A stretch of 64,000 nt of DNA from Betaproteobacteria bacterium HGW-Betaproteobacteria-9 (lineage in GTDB: Bacteria > Pseudomonadota > Gammaproteobacteria > Burkholderiales > Burkholderiaceae_C): the NCBI GenBank assembly GCA_002842215.1, contig PHCC01000004.1, forward strand, positions 62,001-126,000. Direction: 5' to 3'. Under the pieces are notes generated by a model. That model ran no database searches. It had not been told where the DNA came from and saw only the letters and a program-made list of their open reading frames with translations. Position 1 is the stretch's first letter; each line of letters begins with the position of its first letter. A program made the translations under genes and the position numbers. Of this stretch, positions 25,710 to 36,276 are shown piece after piece.

Positions 25710-26279
25710 TCAGGGGTTCGGGGTGCTCGGCAACAGCATGACATCCAGCACCGCGGAGGGGATGCGCTGGGGCCGCATGGTAGCGGTATTCACCCAGCCG
25801 ATGCGGATGCTGCCTTCACAGAGCAGCACATCGGTTTCGCCAACCTGCTGCGCTTTCAGGAGCGCAGTCTGCCTGATTGTGAGGGAGGCCTTGCCGACTT
25901 CCAGCACACGGGCGGTAACCAAAAGCAAATCGTCCAGGCGGGCCGGCCGCAGGTAGCGCACCTGGGTGTCGGTCACGACGAACATGCCGTCTACTTCTTC
26001 ACGCAGGCGTTGCTGCTGGATGCCCAGGCCGCGCAACCACTCGGTGCGGGCGCGTTCGAAGAACTTCAGGTAGTTGGCGTAGAAGACGATGCCGCCGGCA
26101 TCGGTGTCTTCCCAGTACACGCGGACTGGCCAGGTGAAATGTTGCCCTCTTGCGTCTCGCGCCTCTTGGTCACGATCCGGGGCTCCGCCGCTTTGCGGGT
26201 CGCTTCCCCCCAGGGGGGCCGACCCCGCCTTGGGGCGGCCCGGCGGCTGGGCAGGGGTTTCGACTTGCGTCCCTTTCAC
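25710..26279 (-). CDS. ybgC: YbgC-type acyl-CoA thioesterase (hotdog fold)
   Basis: 189 residues from a GTG overlapping the aminotransferase stop (GTGA). The YbgC core starts at about residue 48: WPVRVYWEDTDAGGIVFYANYLKFFERARTEW contains the catalytic Asp of EDTDAGG and is complete. It hydrolyses acyl-CoA and associates with phospholipid synthesis and Tol-Pal. The first ~45 residues (Pro/Gly/Ala-rich) are encoded by a dispersed palindromic element and have no counterpart in the family, so either translation starts here with an extension or at an internal codon nearer the core. Confidence 0.88.
   Translation of the reverse strand: MKGTQVETPAQPPGRPKAGSAPLGGSDPQSGGAPDRDQEARDARGQHFTWPVRVYWEDTDAGGIVFYANYLKFFERARTEWLRGLGIQQQRLREEVDGMFVVTDTQVRYLRPARLDDLLLVTARVLEVGKASLTIRQTALLKAQQVGETDVLLCEGSIRIGWVNTATMRPQRIPSAVLDVMLLPSTPNP
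26175..26262 (-). repeat. dispersed GC-rich palindromic (REP-like) element
   Basis: Contains a perfect CCCCCC-A-GGGGGG palindrome (26206-26218), directly followed by a second hairpin GGCC..CCCC/GGGG..GGCC (26217-26240), then CGGCGGC. On the reverse strand it reads GCCGCCGGGCCGCCCCAAGG, related to the GCGCCGGGCCG-CTCCCAAG core of the repeats at 3.4 and 12.3 kb. It lies inside the 5' end of ybgC. Confidence 0.65.
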
Positions 26280-27496
26280 AGGGCCGCCTCCAGCCGGGCC
26301 ACCGCTTCACGCAACTGTGCCATCGAATTGGCGGTGGAAAACCGCAGGTAGCGCCCGGGGTCCGCGTTGCCGAAATCGCGACCGGGCGTGGTGGCCAACT
26401 GGCAGCGTTTCATCAGCTCGAAGGCCAGAGCCCAGCTGCCACCTTCGTCGGCGCGCGCGCCCTGCGGCGGGATGCCCCAGCGCTCGCACAGGCCGCTCAC
26501 GTCGGCCCAGGCATAGAACGCGCCGTCGGGCATGACCGGCACCGTAAGGCCGAGGCGGTTGAGTTCGGGGATGAAGTAGTCGCGTCGGGCCTTGAACTCG
26601 GCGCGGCGGCGCTCGTATTCCGCCAGGCTCTCTGGCTCGAAGCAGGCCAGCGCCGCGTGTTGCGCGATGGTACTGGCGCAGATGAACAGGTTTTGCGCCA
26701 GCCGTTCCACCACGGGGACCAGCGCGGGCGGCAACACCAGCCAGCCCAGGCGCCAGCCGGTCATGTTGAAGTATTTCGAGAAGCTGTTGACGCTGATGAC
26801 CTCATCGCCCAGGCCGTCGGGCAGGCCGAGCGCACTGTGACCGTAGTCATCCTCGTAACTCAGGCCGAGGTAGATCTCGTCGACCAGCGTCACGCCACCG
26901 CGCTCGCGCACGAAGCGGGCGATGCGTTCCAGCTCGTCGCGCGCGATGCTGGTGCCAGTGGGGTTCGACGGCGAGGCCAGCAGCACGCCGCGTGTGGCGG
27001 GCGTCCAGGCCGCTTCGACATGGGCCGCGCTGAGCTGGAAGCGCTCGGCCGGGCCGGAGGGAATGAGCACCGCCCTGCCCTCGGCCGCCTGCACGAACTG
27101 GCGGTTGCAGGGGTAGCTCGGGTCCGGCATCAGCACCTCGTCGCCGGCCTCGATGAGCGCCAGGCAGGCCAGTTGCAGGGCTGCCGATGCGCCCGCGGTG
27201 ATCACGATGCGGCCCGGGTCGATGGCCAGCCCGAAGCGCGTTGCGTACCAGCCGCTGATGGCGTGGCGCAGCGCGGGCAGGCCGGTGGCCGCGGTGTACT
27301 GGCTTCGTCCCTCGTGGATGGCGCGCTCGGCGGCCAGCTGCACCAAGGGCGGTGCGGTGAAGTCGGGTTCACCGATGTTGAGCGTGATCATCGGGCGGTC
27401 GCCGAGCCGGGCTCCGGCCGCCATGTCGGCCGCTGCCTTGGCCAGCTCCATCACATAAAAGGGCTCGACCCGCTGGGCACGTTGGGAAATCCGCAT
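26276..27496 (-). CDS. pyridoxal-phosphate aminotransferase, class I/II
   Basis: 406 residues. Fold-type I features: LNIGEPDF, AGASAALQLA (phosphate cup), SPSNPTGT, DEIYLGLSY (Asp207 pairs with the pyridine N) and the Schiff-base Lys241 in SFSKYFNMTGWRLGW, with a C-terminal Arg in YLRFSTA binding carboxylate. It resembles AspC/AlaC-type and other broad aminotransferases; substrate cannot be assigned. It lies between nusB and ybgC, 21 bases after nusB, as in other Burkholderiales. Confidence 0.9.
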   Translation of the reverse strand: MRISQRAQRVEPFYVMELAKAAADMAAGARLGDRPMITLNIGEPDFTAPPLVQLAAERAIHEGRSQYTAATGLPALRHAISGWYATRFGLAIDPGRIVITAGASAALQLACLALIEAGDEVLMPDPSYPCNRQFVQAAEGRAVLIPSGPAERFQLSAAHVEAAWTPATRGVLLASPSNPTGTSIARDELERIARFVRERGGVTLVDEIYLGLSYEDDYGHSALGLPDGLGDEVISVNSFSKYFNMTGWRLGWLVLPPALVPVVERLAQNLFICASTIAQHAALACFEPESLAEYERRRAEFKARRDYFIPELNRLGLTVPVMPDGAFYAWADVSGLCERWGIPPQGARADEGGSWALAFELMKRCQLATTPGRDFGNADPGRYLRFSTANSMAQLREAVARLEAAL

Positions 27497-27517
27497 GCTG
27501 TGGCTGGTGTTCCGGTC

Positions 27518-28057
27518 TCAGGCTTCGTCGGCGCCGTCGCTGCGCGGGCCCGATGGCTTGCGCGCCGGCGCCTTGCTCGGAGCGGCGGCGATCTCGGCCG
27601 GCCGCAGCTGGGCGGCGAGCTGGTGCAGCACCCCGTTGACGTATTTGTGGCCGTCGGTTCCACCGAAGGATTTGGCCAGTTCGATGCATTCGTTGATGAC
27701 CACGCGCCAGGGCACGTCGAGACAGTGCTGGAGTTCGTAGGCGCCGATCCAGAGTACGCCGCGCTCAATCGGCGAGAGTTCGACCAGCGGACGATCGAGC
27801 AGGGGGGTGATCAGCGTGTCGAGTGCCGCGGCCTGGGTCACGCAGCCGTGGAGCAGGGCGTCGTAATGCACGCTGTCGGCCTTGTGGAAGCCGGAGAGGT
27901 CGCGCGTGAAGGCATCGATGTCGCTGGCCTCGTTGCGGCCCACCATGTGCTGGTAGAGCGCCTGCAGGGCGAACTCGCGGGCGCGGGTGCGGGCCGATTT
28001 GTCGGCGGCCTTGCGCGCCTTGGGCGCGCTGGTGGTGGTCGAGGTGGTGTCGTTCAT
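27518..28057 (-). CDS. nusB: transcription antitermination factor NusB
   Basis: 179 residues from ATG 28057, one base after the ribH stop. A Lys/Ala/Thr-rich N-terminus of ~25 residues precedes the all-helical NusB fold: [16 protein letters not shown] (boxA RNA-binding arginine-rich helix), [16 protein letters not shown] and [32 protein letters not shown]. It binds boxA RNA with NusE during rRNA transcription. The C-terminal ~25 residues are an Ala/Pro/Lys-rich extension without family counterpart. Confidence 0.95.
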   Translation of the reverse strand: MNDTTSTTTSAPKARKAADKSARTRAREFALQALYQHMVGRNEASDIDAFTRDLSGFHKADSVHYDALLHGCVTQAAALDTLITPLLDRPLVELSPIERGVLWIGAYELQHCLDVPWRVVINECIELAKSFGGTDGHKYVNGVLHQLAAQLRPAEIAAAPSKAPARKPSGPRSDGADEA

Positions 28058-28058
28058 G

Positions 28059-28523
28059 TCAGCCGATGTCTTCCAGCAGGTGGGCCATTTCGATGGCCAC
28101 GCGTGCCGCGTCACGGCCTTTTTCTTCCTGGCGGGCGACCGCCTGCTCCAGGTTTTGTGTGGTGAGGATGGCGTTGGCGATCGGGACCTGGTAGTCCAGG
28201 GCCAGGCGCGTCACGGCCGAGCCGGATTCGTTGGCCACGAGTTCGAAGTGGTAGGTCTCGCCGCGGATGATGCAGCCCAGGGCGATCAGGGCGTCGAAGT
28301 CGTCGCGCTCGGCCAGGGCCTGCAGGGCCAAGGGCACTTCGAGCGCGCCGGGCACCTTCACATGGGTGATGTTTTTTTCTTGCACGCCCAGCGCCAGCAA
28401 CTCGGCGTGGCAGGCCTTGAAAAGCGCATCGGTGATGCTTTCGTTGAAGCGGGCCTGCACGATACCGATGGCGAGTTTCTTGCCATCGAGCAGGTTGTGG
28501 GTGCCTTTGTCTGCGCCGAACAT
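28059..28523 (-). CDS. ribH: 6,7-dimethyl-8-ribityllumazine synthase
   Basis: 154 residues from ATG 28523; upstream frame extension runs antisense-like through ribBA. It condenses the RibBA product 3,4-dihydroxybutanone-4-phosphate with 5-amino-6-ribitylaminouracil. Signature segments are [11 protein letters not shown] (substrate-binding Phe), [15 protein letters not shown] and [18 protein letters not shown] with the catalytic His in HFE. It lies 32 bases after ribBA and one base before nusB. Confidence 0.96.
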   Translation of the reverse strand: MFGADKGTHNLLDGKKLAIGIVQARFNESITDALFKACHAELLALGVQEKNITHVKVPGALEVPLALQALAERDDFDALIALGCIIRGETYHFELVANESGSAVTRLALDYQVPIANAILTTQNLEQAVARQEEKGRDAARVAIEMAHLLEDIG

Positions 28524-28555
28524 GGGGTTTTCTTTCTGGTTACGGGTGAGGGAGT

Positions 28556-29686
28556 TCAGGCGTTGCGACTGAGGTATCCGGTGATTTCGAGGCCGTAGCC
28601 GGTCATGCTGGGCATGCGGCGCGGGTTGCCCATGAGCTGCATCTTGTGCACGCCACATTCGCGCAGGATCTGCGCACCCACGCCGTAGGTGCGCAGGTCC
28701 ATGCGGCCGCGCTCGGGCGCTTGCGCCGAGCGCGCGGTGCCTTCGAACTGCGCCAACAATTGAGCGGCCGTCTCGCCGCAGTTGAGCAGCACGGCGACGC
28801 CGGCGCCGGATTCGGCGATGTGGCGCAGGCTGGCTTCGAGGCTCCAGCTGTGCATGGAGCGGCCGACTTCGAGCGCGTCCAGCACGGACAGCGGTTCGTG
28901 CACGCGCACGGCCACGCTCTGGTCGGACGCCCACTGGCCTTTGACCAGCGCCAGGTGCAGGGCGCCGCTGGGGCCATCACGGAAAGCGTGGGCGGTGAAT
29001 TCGCCAAAGGCGGTGTTGAGGCTGCGGGTGCCGAGCTTCTGCACCAGGCTTTCGGTGCGGCTGCGGTGCTCGATCAGGTCGGCGATGGTGCCGATCTTCA
29101 GACCGTGTTCGGCCGCGAACAACTGCAGGTCCGGCAGGCGGGCCATGGTGCCGTCGTCCTTCATGATTTCGCAGATCACCGAGGCGGGCGAGCAACCGGC
29201 CATGGCGGCGAGGTCACAACCGGCTTCGGTGTGGCCGGCGCGCATGAGCACGCCGCCTTCAACGGCCTGCAGGGGGAAGATGTGGCCGGGCTGCACCAGA
29301 TCGTCGGCCTGTGCTTTCGGGGCCACGGCGGCCTGCACGGTGCGCGCGCGGTCGGCCGCCGAAATGCCGGTGGTCACACCCTCCGCGGCCTCGATCGATA
29401 CCGTGAACGCCGTGCCTTTTTTGTCACCGTTTCGCACGACCATGGGCGGGAGTTTGAGCTGTTCGCAGCGCTCGCGCGTGAGCGTGAGGCAGATCAGGCC
29501 GCGACCGTAGCGCGCCATGAAGTTGATGGCTTCGGGCGTCACGTGGTCGGCGGCGAGCACCAGGTCGCCCTCGTTTTCACGGTCTTCCTCGTCGACGAGG
29601 ATCACGATGCGACCGGCACGCATGTCGGCGACGATGTCTTCCACCGGGGAGATGGCGACCGGCGCCAGAGTTTCGGGGGCGTTCAT
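28556..29686 (-). CDS. ribBA: 3,4-dihydroxy-2-butanone-4-phosphate synthase with degenerate GTP cyclohydrolase II domain (RibBX type)
   Basis: 376 residues. The N-terminal RibB half (1-205) is intact: [12 protein letters not shown] and [11 protein letters not shown] carry the metal-binding and catalytic residues. The C-terminal RibA-like half (210-376) has no counterpart of the three zinc-binding cysteines of the canonical CxxxxGDxFGSxRCDC region; that stretch reads [17 protein letters not shown]. It is therefore expected to lack GTP cyclohydrolase II activity, as in the proteobacterial RibBX variant, and a separate ribA should exist elsewhere. The ATG overlaps the ribE stop by four bases. 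Confidence 0.93.
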   Translation of the reverse strand: MNAPETLAPVAISPVEDIVADMRAGRIVILVDEEDRENEGDLVLAADHVTPEAINFMARYGRGLICLTLTRERCEQLKLPPMVVRNGDKKGTAFTVSIEAAEGVTTGISAADRARTVQAAVAPKAQADDLVQPGHIFPLQAVEGGVLMRAGHTEAGCDLAAMAGCSPASVICEIMKDDGTMARLPDLQLFAAEHGLKIGTIADLIEHRSRTESLVQKLGTRSLNTAFGEFTAHAFRDGPSGALHLALVKGQWASDQSVAVRVHEPLSVLDALEVGRSMHSWSLEASLRHIAESGAGVAVLLNCGETAAQLLAQFEGTARSAQAPERGRMDLRTYGVGAQILRECGVHKMQLMGNPRRMPSMTGYGLEITGYLSRNA

Positions 29687-30330
29687 GCTGAAGGGTCCTT
29701 GGGTTGGGTGCCGGAAGCGCTGAGCATGCGCTCCACGTAGCGCGCCACGGTGTCGATTTCGAGGTTGACCTGGCTGCCATCGGCCAACTGGCCGAGCGAG
29801 GTGTTTTCCACCGTATGGGGAATGAGGTTGATGCTGAACTCGCAGCCCGCGGCGCCGTCTTGTATCTGGTTCACTGTCAGGCTCACGCCGTTGACGGTGA
29901 TGGAGCCCTTGTAGGCCAGGTATTTGCCGAGCTCGGGCGGCGCCATCACCCGCAGTTCCCAGCTTTCGCCAACCCGGGCAAAGCGCGTCACGGTACCGAT
30001 GCCGTCCACATGACCAGAAACGATGTGGCCGCCGAGCCGGTCGTTGCCACGCAAGGCCTTTTCAAGGTTGACACGGTTGCCTACCGTTGCCAGACCGGCC
30101 GTGCAGGCCAGCGATTCGGCCGACACATCGATGGTGTAGCGGTGGTGGGGTGCGTCCAGCGTGGTCACGGTCATGCAGGCACCGTTGTGCGCGATGCTGT
30201 CGCCCAGACCCACGTCGTCAAGGTAACCCGGAGGCGCCTCGATCGTGAGTCGCTTGCCGTGGTCCAAAGAGCTGCCCTGAGCGTGGAGGTCGGCGATACG
30301 CCCCACGCCGGTGATGATGCCGGTAAACAT
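29683..30330 (-). CDS. ribE: riboflavin synthase, alpha subunit
   Basis: 215 residues from ATG 30330 ([10 protein letters not shown], the canonical N-terminus). It contains the two lumazine-binding repeats: NGACMTVT and VNGVSLTVN, with SGHVDGIG at the second barrel. It dismutates two ribityllumazines to riboflavin. The stop overlaps ribBA by four bases. The 114-base gap to ribD holds a GC-rich hairpin (GCCCG-GCCGC-CGGGC) but none of the conserved boxes of an FMN riboswitch. Confidence 0.95.
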   Translation of the reverse strand: MFTGIITGVGRIADLHAQGSSLDHGKRLTIEAPPGYLDDVGLGDSIAHNGACMTVTTLDAPHHRYTIDVSAESLACTAGLATVGNRVNLEKALRGNDRLGGHIVSGHVDGIGTVTRFARVGESWELRVMAPPELGKYLAYKGSITVNGVSLTVNQIQDGAAGCEFSINLIPHTVENTSLGQLADGSQVNLEIDTVARYVERMLSASGTQPKDPSA

Positions 30331-30444
30331 AGGCGCATATTTTCGCAGGGTTTGCACGCGCTTTCCGGCCGAGGGTCACTGGAAAGGCAGAAATGCCCGG
30401 CGGCCGGGCGCCAAAGGGGTGCCTGCCTAGGGCAAACGGGGCGT

Positions 30445-31623
30445 TCAGGCGTGCAGAAAGGCGTCGCGGCCGCGTACCCTGGCCACGATCCGAAGGTCTT
30501 CACCCATCGGATCGATGGCATGAAAAGCCAGCTTCAAGCCGTCATTCAGCGACTGCAGCGGGCCGAAACCGGCCATGCCGTGGCCGCCGGTGCCCAGCAG
30601 CAGAGGAGCGAGATACAGCAGCAGTTCGTCCACCAGGCCTTCGCGGACGAACGACCCATTGAGCTTGTGGCCCGCTTCCAGATGCAGCTCGTTGACTTCG
30701 CGCTGACCCAGATCGCGCAGCATCGCGGCCAGGTCCACTTTGCCCTGCGGGCCAGGCAGACAGACCACCGTGGCACCCAGGGCCTCCAGCGCCGCCTGTT
30801 TCTGCGGTTCGGTGGCTGCGCAATAGATGAGGATTTTGCGCGTCAGATTCTGAGCAGGGGCGCCGAAGAGGCGGGCGGTCAGCGGCGTCTCCAGCCGGCT
30901 GTCGACGACCACCAGGTGCGGCTGGCGCGGCGTGTCCACGAGCCGCACATCCAGCATGGGATCGTCTTCGAGCACGGTGCCTATGCCCGTCAGCACCGCG
31001 CAGGCGCGGGCGCGCCAGGCATGGCCATCGGTGCGCGCGGCTTCGCCGGTGATCCACTGGCTCACCCCGTTGCCCAGCGCCGTGCTGCCGTCCAGCGAGG
31101 CAGCAACCTTCATGCGCACCCAGGGCGTTTTCCGGATCATGCGGGTGAAGAAGCCGATGTTGAGTTCGCGCGAGGCGCGAGCGGCTTCGCTGTCTGGCGG
31201 CAGCAGTTCCACCTGGATGCCGGCCGCCCGCAGGCGCGCCAGGCCTTGACCGGCCACCAGCGGATTGGGGTCGCTCGTGGCCACGACGACCTTCGCGACA
31301 CGGGCGGCGATCAGGGCGTCGCAACAGGGTGGTGTACGGCCGTGGTGCGAGCAGGGCTCCAGCGTGACGCAGGCGATGGCGCCTTCAACGGACTCACCAC
31401 GCGCATGCGCATCCCGCAAGGCCATGACCTCCGCATGTGGGCCGCCGGCTTGTTGGGTGTGGCCTTGACCGATCACCCGGCCACTGGGGGCGGTGAGGAT
31501 GCAGCCGACGCGGGGGTTGGGGTTGGAGAGGCGGAGGGATTTCGATGCAAGAGCCAGCGCGGCATTTGCAGGCTCGTGCTGACCGTTGGCTGAACCCTCG
31601 CCGTCAGATGCGCTCTTGATCAC
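30445..31623 (-). CDS. ribD: bifunctional riboflavin deaminase/reductase RibD
   Basis: 392 residues from a GTG four bases after the pilE stop. Deaminase half (20-165): PNPRVGC, zinc ligands His63 in GPHAEV, Cys91 and Cys100 in PCSHHGRTPPC, with Glu65 as the proton shuttle. Reductase half (170-392): RMKVAASLDG, SQWITGEAAR, VVDSRL and ELHLEAGHKLNGSF. It carries out steps two and three of riboflavin synthesis. The position so close behind pilE suggests read-through from the pilus operon. Confidence 0.95.
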   Translation of the reverse strand: MIKSASDGEGSANGQHEPANAALALASKSLRLSNPNPRVGCILTAPSGRVIGQGHTQQAGGPHAEVMALRDAHARGESVEGAIACVTLEPCSHHGRTPPCCDALIAARVAKVVVATSDPNPLVAGQGLARLRAAGIQVELLPPDSEAARASRELNIGFFTRMIRKTPWVRMKVAASLDGSTALGNGVSQWITGEAARTDGHAWRARACAVLTGIGTVLEDDPMLDVRLVDTPRQPHLVVVDSRLETPLTARLFGAPAQNLTRKILIYCAATEPQKQAALEALGATVVCLPGPQGKVDLAAMLRDLGQREVNELHLEAGHKLNGSFVREGLVDELLLYLAPLLLGTGGHGMAGFGPLQSLNDGLKLAFHAIDPMGEDLRIVARVRGRDAFLHA

Positions 31624-31627
31624 CAGC

Positions 31628-32101
31628 TCAAGAGCCTTTGAAGCAATCGGCTAGCGACGTACCTGTTGCGTTGCCGCTGATGCTCTTGGCACCTGTTTGG
31701 GTGACCGTCAAGTCACCGCAGCGATCGTTGGCCATGCTGCCGGTGCGGGTTGCCCGGAGTTCGAAGGTCGAAGCAGCGGTGGCTTCATCAACCTCTGCAT
31801 CGCTTTCAAACAACGCAATGGTGTAAGCCGCACCGCCTTCTCGAGGCGACTTTGTCAAGGCTACTGGCAACTCAGCACCCACGTAGGTGTCCTTTGCACT
31901 GAAGTAGCGGCGCAGGTATTGTTCAGCGTCCATCAAGGCACGCTGCGCATCGGCGCGGCGGGACTTTGCCACCGACTCCTGGTACGACGGGTAGGCCACC
32001 GCAGCGAGAATGCCAATGATAGCCACCACGATCATGAGCTCGATCAGGGTGAAGCCCTTCAGGTTCCTGGGATGGGAAGTGGTGAATAAGCGTGGTTTCA
32101 T
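31628..32101 (-). CDS. pilE: type IV pilin-like protein PilE (minor pilin)
   Basis: 157 residues from ATG 32101. A 16-residue basic prepilin leader ends in KG and is followed by the type III signal [24 protein letters not shown], with Glu5 of the mature pilin. Two C-terminal cysteines (RCGDL and ADCFKG) can form the disulphide-bonded D-region. The sequence resembles the minor pilin PilE of the pilVWXY1E cluster more than a major pilin. It follows pilY1 by 23 bases. Confidence 0.92.
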   Translation of the reverse strand: MKPRLFTTSHPRNLKGFTLIELMIVVAIIGILAAVAYPSYQESVAKSRRADAQRALMDAEQYLRRYFSAKDTYVGAELPVALTKSPREGGAAYTIALFESDAEVDEATAASTFELRATRTGSMANDRCGDLTVTQTGAKSISGNATGTSLADCFKGS

Positions 32102-32124
32102 ACGAGCAATGTTCAATTGTGGAC

Positions 32125-35100
32125 TCAGTTGGATGGCGGTGTACTGAGTTGGTATTGGCTGCGGCTCCAACCAGATACCGGGCAATAAACACCCAGGCCA
32201 AGCGCGCCTTCTTCCGTGCCGATGCCCTTCTTGATGATATTGGTGCACTTCTGCGGCTCTGTGGGCGCTTCGCCTGAGAGGCGATCAATGCCGTCTTGTT
32301 CCCGAGTTACGTCGGTGGACTCGGTTTTAGTGATGTTGGCAAACGCCACACCGCGCGTAAATCCGCCGTTGTCCAGCAGCACCATGGACACGTTGTCCAG
32401 TTTGCCGTCTCCATTCACATCGAAGGAATACTGCGTCGCACCATCCAAGGCCCTGAGACCGTAGAGGTAGTTCAATGGCAGACCTGCAGCGCTGCAGGTT
32501 TCGGCGTCTGTATCGTCTGGTGCTTTGATGACAGTGGTGTTGATGAACACACTGTTGCCGACGTTGCGAATCTGGTCGATGTTGCGTTCACCCTCATGGG
32601 TATGCCCCAGCGCAAAGGTCCACCCTCTGTGTGTGCTCCAGTCAATGCTGGCTTTAGTTGTGGTGGAAAAAGTGCCCAAAATGCCAACCTGATCTGTGCC
32701 GGTGCGGACACTCTGCACCAACAGGTCGGACACTTCAACCGGCGTGAATGGGGATTCATCATCTTCGCCGATGACGGTCGGGTCCCAGATGCCGTAGATG
32801 GCTTCATTGGTGGCGGTGTCTCCCACATCGGTTTCATCGAGTAGCATGCCTGTTGCCACCACCACAATCGTGCCGCCTTTGGGATGGGCCTGCCACGCCG
32901 GTGCACCATAGATCGGGCGGTTGTTGGCCGTGGTGAACATCGGCTTGTCGTAAGACACCGCCCATGAGGTGGGCTCGCCACGCAAATCGAAGCGCCACAG
33001 GTTGCCATTGGCATCGCCAGCGTACGCCGCCACGATGCGTTTGTCGGCGTTTCGAACGAGCGTGACTCCGCTCAACCCGCGCTTGGCGGAGTAGGCCGCT
33101 GGCAAGGGGATGCGGCGAATGGTGTCGCCGGTCAAGGCATTGAGCACCAGCAGGCCATGGCGGCTGCCGTCGTCGAACCCGTTGTGGTGCCCGCTGTTGA
33201 GCACCACCACCCACTCGCCGTTTTCGGTCTGGCCGCTTCGTGCCGGCTGCGTCATGTGGCCCAGCGCGAAGCTGCTGGTGTTGATGGTGTCGGCTTCGGA
33301 AGTGTCACCCACGGTTTGGGGACCTTTGGTCGGGCCCACTTCCCACAGGAAGTCTTCTTTTTCTGGAATGCGATCACTGGACGTGGCCGTGACGTTGAGT
33401 GGTGCGCGCAGGGCATAGATCAGGCGTTCACCCCGACCGCCGGTTCCGACCGCCAGGTGGTTCCAGTCGGTTCCGTCGTAAATGTCGTGTTCACTCAGCG
33501 GACCGTCCAGCGTGTATTCGAAGGTGTAGTCATCACGGGCGTAGTTCAGCATGCGCTTGAGGCTTCGCCGGGGCATGAAAGCCGCCAATTCATCGCCTGT
33601 CGTTGCGTTCAGGTTGTGGACCACGCCGGCATTGGTGGCCACCAGCAACGATGCAGGCAGCGCCCTTTTGCTGTCGGCGTAAGTCAGATAGGAGCCGCTG
33701 CCTTCCACCGAGCCTGAGAGGTCGTAGGCAAAGTCTCGCGCCCCACCCATGTAAATCGAGGGCGGGTTCACCATCGCACCCAATTTACTGGCGCGCTGAC
33801 GAAAAAGCTTGCCATCGGTATCGGCGACCGGGTCCAGTCCGCGCAGGTAGTTCACAAAGCTGGCGTCATTGGCCACGCGATCAGCGTCGGGACCGTACTT
33901 GAGGGAGGCCCGCACATCGCCTGGCAGGCTGGAGAAATTGCCTTTGAATTCGGTACCTTTGTCAACATCCGAGTACGTGAAGACTTCGCGCAGGTTGTAG
34001 GCGGGGAGCTTCTGCGCCGCACTCCATTTCGTGATGGGCAGGTCGTCTGTATCGCGGACGACATTGCCATCCGCATCCAGCTCCTGCGCCACGATATCAC
34101 CCGAGTTGTCCACGGTCTTGTAGCTCACGCTGTATTTCAATCGGCCGGCAATGGTGGTTGTGTCGCTGGTGTCGGTGCTCACCGCCACGCCGGCGTCGCG
34201 CCCGGCGGCGTTGAGAATGTCCGCAAGAATGGTGTTGAAGATATCGCGCACGTCGTCGGCAGACTGAGCGCTGAATCCTCGGCCACCACCAGTGAACCCT
34301 GCCTGGATGAAATCATCCACGCGATTCTGATCGCTGGCTGTTGTTGCGTTGACGTTGCCCGTCACCCAACTGGGTTTGGTCGAGGCTGCATAGCCCAGTG
34401 AGGCGTAATCGGTCTGGTATTTCTCAATCTGTTCGAAGGTCAAGCCGCTGGTGGCGTCTTGGACGTCGCCACTGGGACGGACCATGTAGCCCACGGTGTA
34501 GGTGGTCATGTTCTGCCAGAAAGCGGGCTGTCCGGGCCGGGTCTGGGCTTCGTTGCTCAGTGCTGTGCGCAGGTCGGTGTGCCAGTAGTATTGTGCTGTC
34601 AGGTCGGCCAGGCCGCTGGTGGCGGTGCTGGGGTAGGGAACGTAGCTCTTTCGGCCAGCCTCGGTATTGATGCCGTTGCGACGGTATCTGAAGGACTCTG
34701 TGCTGCCATTGGGCAGTGTGCGGGTGAAGGTGCCGGTGGTGGTGTTGCCGTCGGTGTTGTCGTAGTCCAACCCTGAGATGGTGGTAGTCCCAGCGTTCCA
34801 CGCACCGTCAGAGAACAGCAGGTTGAACGAACGGCGGCAACTCATTTCCGGATTGCTGGTGCTGGCCAACTGGGCGGGGTTGGTTGCCCAGGGATTTTCG
34901 GTCGCACCCGTTCCCACCTTGTAGTAGGCCGCCACTTTGTCTATGACGTTGTGCAGCGGTGTACCACCGTTAGGGATGAAGCGTCTTGCCGCATCTGTGG
35001 AGAACGTAGGGTCGGCACCTGAGTTGGATGACCGGTTGATGGTGCCATCCTGATCGTAAAGCCACGTGTAGATGGCTTGGGTGTCGGCACTGCCCAGGCT

Positions 35101-36246
35101 GTGCATGCGCACGCCGCGCATAAACCCGACGTTGCCCGTGTCGACGCCGGGCGTCAGCGTATTTGCCCTTGTCGTCGTATTGCTGCGTTCATTGATGTTG
35201 ATGTAGCCAAGGCGCAACTGGTTGTTGAAATCTGAATTTGCTAGCGCCTGACCAATCGCTGTGACCACAGCCGGTGCCCTAAAGCCGTAGTACCGAAACC
35301 AATTCAGGATATTGGTGATTTCGGCTGCGTTGGTGCATTCGTTGTTGGCACAACCGACATCGGTCCTTGCATGACCGCTGGGCAATGTGATTGTTGCGGG
35401 TGTACCGGGTTTGATTGTTACTTTTCTTGGCTGAGCACAATCGACCTGTAAGCCGCCCACGGTCACAACTTCATCGCAATAGGCGTAGGTGAAGCCAGGA
35501 GTGTTGGCGTCGGTGGCTGTATAGGTTTCATGTCTGGGGACGCTTTTTCCACTGTTCCCTGTCCAGACGTATTGCGTCCAGCCCGTGTTGTCTGGCGTGG
35601 CTGCGTAAAAGGTGCTCCGCAACCGAACCAAGCTGGTGTTGGCGTCGTTTCGGTACGAGCGCGATTCAAATATGTCGCTGTTCTGGTTGGATACAAACAC
35701 AATCCCATCGCTGGGCACCAGTGGATCGTTGTTGGCATCGACTCTGGGGTGGTAGGTGATGCGTGGGTTGTAATAAATGGGGTTGACGTCCGCAGAACGC
35801 TGTGCGGACCACTTCCCCACCTTTTTGGCAGGGGAGTAAGGGAGTGCAACGTTGGTCCATGCTCTGGTTTGCCACGAGCAAAAGCTGCAAGCTCTGTAGC
35901 GCTCGTAGCAGGTGTATGTTGTTCCAGAAAGATTGGCCTCGTCACCCACACCATTGTTGAATGTTGTGGCGTTGGTCGATGAAGATCTCGAGTATGGAGA
36001 CGGACAATATTTGGCTTCATACTCCTCATCCGAGGTAATGCCATAAGACTCATGAAAAGGGAATGCCATGGACCCGGAGTTGTCCAAGGCGATCATGAGG
36101 TTGGGTTTCGCACCGGTGCTCGAAGCCAGCAAAGGCTTCTGTGCTGGTTGTGCCAAGACATTTGACGATGCTGCGAACATCAACGCAGCCATGACACTAA
36201 TCACCCATTGATAGGTTTTACGCGAAGGTATGTTGAAAGCGGTCAT
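32125..36246 (-). CDS. pilY1: PilY1, type IV pilus tip-associated adhesin
   Basis: 1373 residues. A signal peptide ([17 protein letters not shown]) precedes a von Willebrand A-like domain with the MIDAS motif DNSGSM at 55-60. The C-terminal half (about 720-1290) is a PilY1 beta-propeller domain ([32 protein letters not shown]) and ends with the calcium-binding loop [12 protein letters not shown] near 1276. Numerous Cys residues in the first 350 positions may be disulphide-bonded. PilY1 acts at the pilus tip in biogenesis, adhesion and mechanosensing. Base composition is clearly lower in GC than flanking genes. Confidence 0.95.
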   Translation of the reverse strand: MTAFNIPSRKTYQWVISVMAALMFAASSNVLAQPAQKPLLASSTGAKPNLMIALDNSGSMAFPFHESYGITSDEEYEAKYCPSPYSRSSSTNATTFNNGVGDEANLSGTTYTCYERYRACSFCSWQTRAWTNVALPYSPAKKVGKWSAQRSADVNPIYYNPRITYHPRVDANNDPLVPSDGIVFVSNQNSDIFESRSYRNDANTSLVRLRSTFYAATPDNTGWTQYVWTGNSGKSVPRHETYTATDANTPGFTYAYCDEVVTVGGLQVDCAQPRKVTIKPGTPATITLPSGHARTDVGCANNECTNAAEITNILNWFRYYGFRAPAVVTAIGQALANSDFNNQLRLGYININERSNTTTRANTLTPGVDTGNVGFMRGVRMHSLGSADTQAIYTWLYDQDGTINRSSNSGADPTFSTDAARRFIPNGGTPLHNVIDKVAAYYKVGTGATENPWATNPAQLASTSNPEMSCRRSFNLLFSDGAWNAGTTTISGLDYDNTDGNTTTGTFTRTLPNGSTESFRYRRNGINTEAGRKSYVPYPSTATSGLADLTAQYYWHTDLRTALSNEAQTRPGQPAFWQNMTTYTVGYMVRPSGDVQDATSGLTFEQIEKYQTDYASLGYAASTKPSWVTGNVNATTASDQNRVDDFIQAGFTGGGRGFSAQSADDVRDIFNTILADILNAAGRDAGVAVSTDTSDTTTIAGRLKYSVSYKTVDNSGDIVAQELDADGNVVRDTDDLPITKWSAAQKLPAYNLREVFTYSDVDKGTEFKGNFSSLPGDVRASLKYGPDADRVANDASFVNYLRGLDPVADTDGKLFRQRASKLGAMVNPPSIYMGGARDFAYDLSGSVEGSGSYLTYADSKRALPASLLVATNAGVVHNLNATTGDELAAFMPRRSLKRMLNYARDDYTFEYTLDGPLSEHDIYDGTDWNHLAVGTGGRGERLIYALRAPLNVTATSSDRIPEKEDFLWEVGPTKGPQTVGDTSEADTINTSSFALGHMTQPARSGQTENGEWVVVLNSGHHNGFDDGSRHGLLVLNALTGDTIRRIPLPAAYSAKRGLSGVTLVRNADKRIVAAYAGDANGNLWRFDLRGEPTSWAVSYDKPMFTTANNRPIYGAPAWQAHPKGGTIVVVATGMLLDETDVGDTATNEAIYGIWDPTVIGEDDESPFTPVEVSDLLVQSVRTGTDQVGILGTFSTTTKASIDWSTHRGWTFALGHTHEGERNIDQIRNVGNSVFINTTVIKAPDDTDAETCSAAGLPLNYLYGLRALDGATQYSFDVNGDGKLDNVSMVLLDNGGFTRGVAFANITKTESTDVTREQDGIDRLSGEAPTEPQKCTNIIKKGIGTEEGALGLGVYCPVSGWSRSQYQLSTPPSN

Positions 36247-36276
36247 GTGCTACCTCTCTGGTCAGGATTTTTTCGT

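Noticed and set aside
26175-26262. Intrinsic terminator between aminotransferase and ybgC
   Set aside because: The hairpins have no T-run on the transcribed strand and lie inside the ybgC frame; they fit a dispersed palindromic repeat.
30331-30444. FMN riboswitch before ribE
   Set aside because: None of the conserved RFN boxes is present; only a short GC-rich hairpin is seen.
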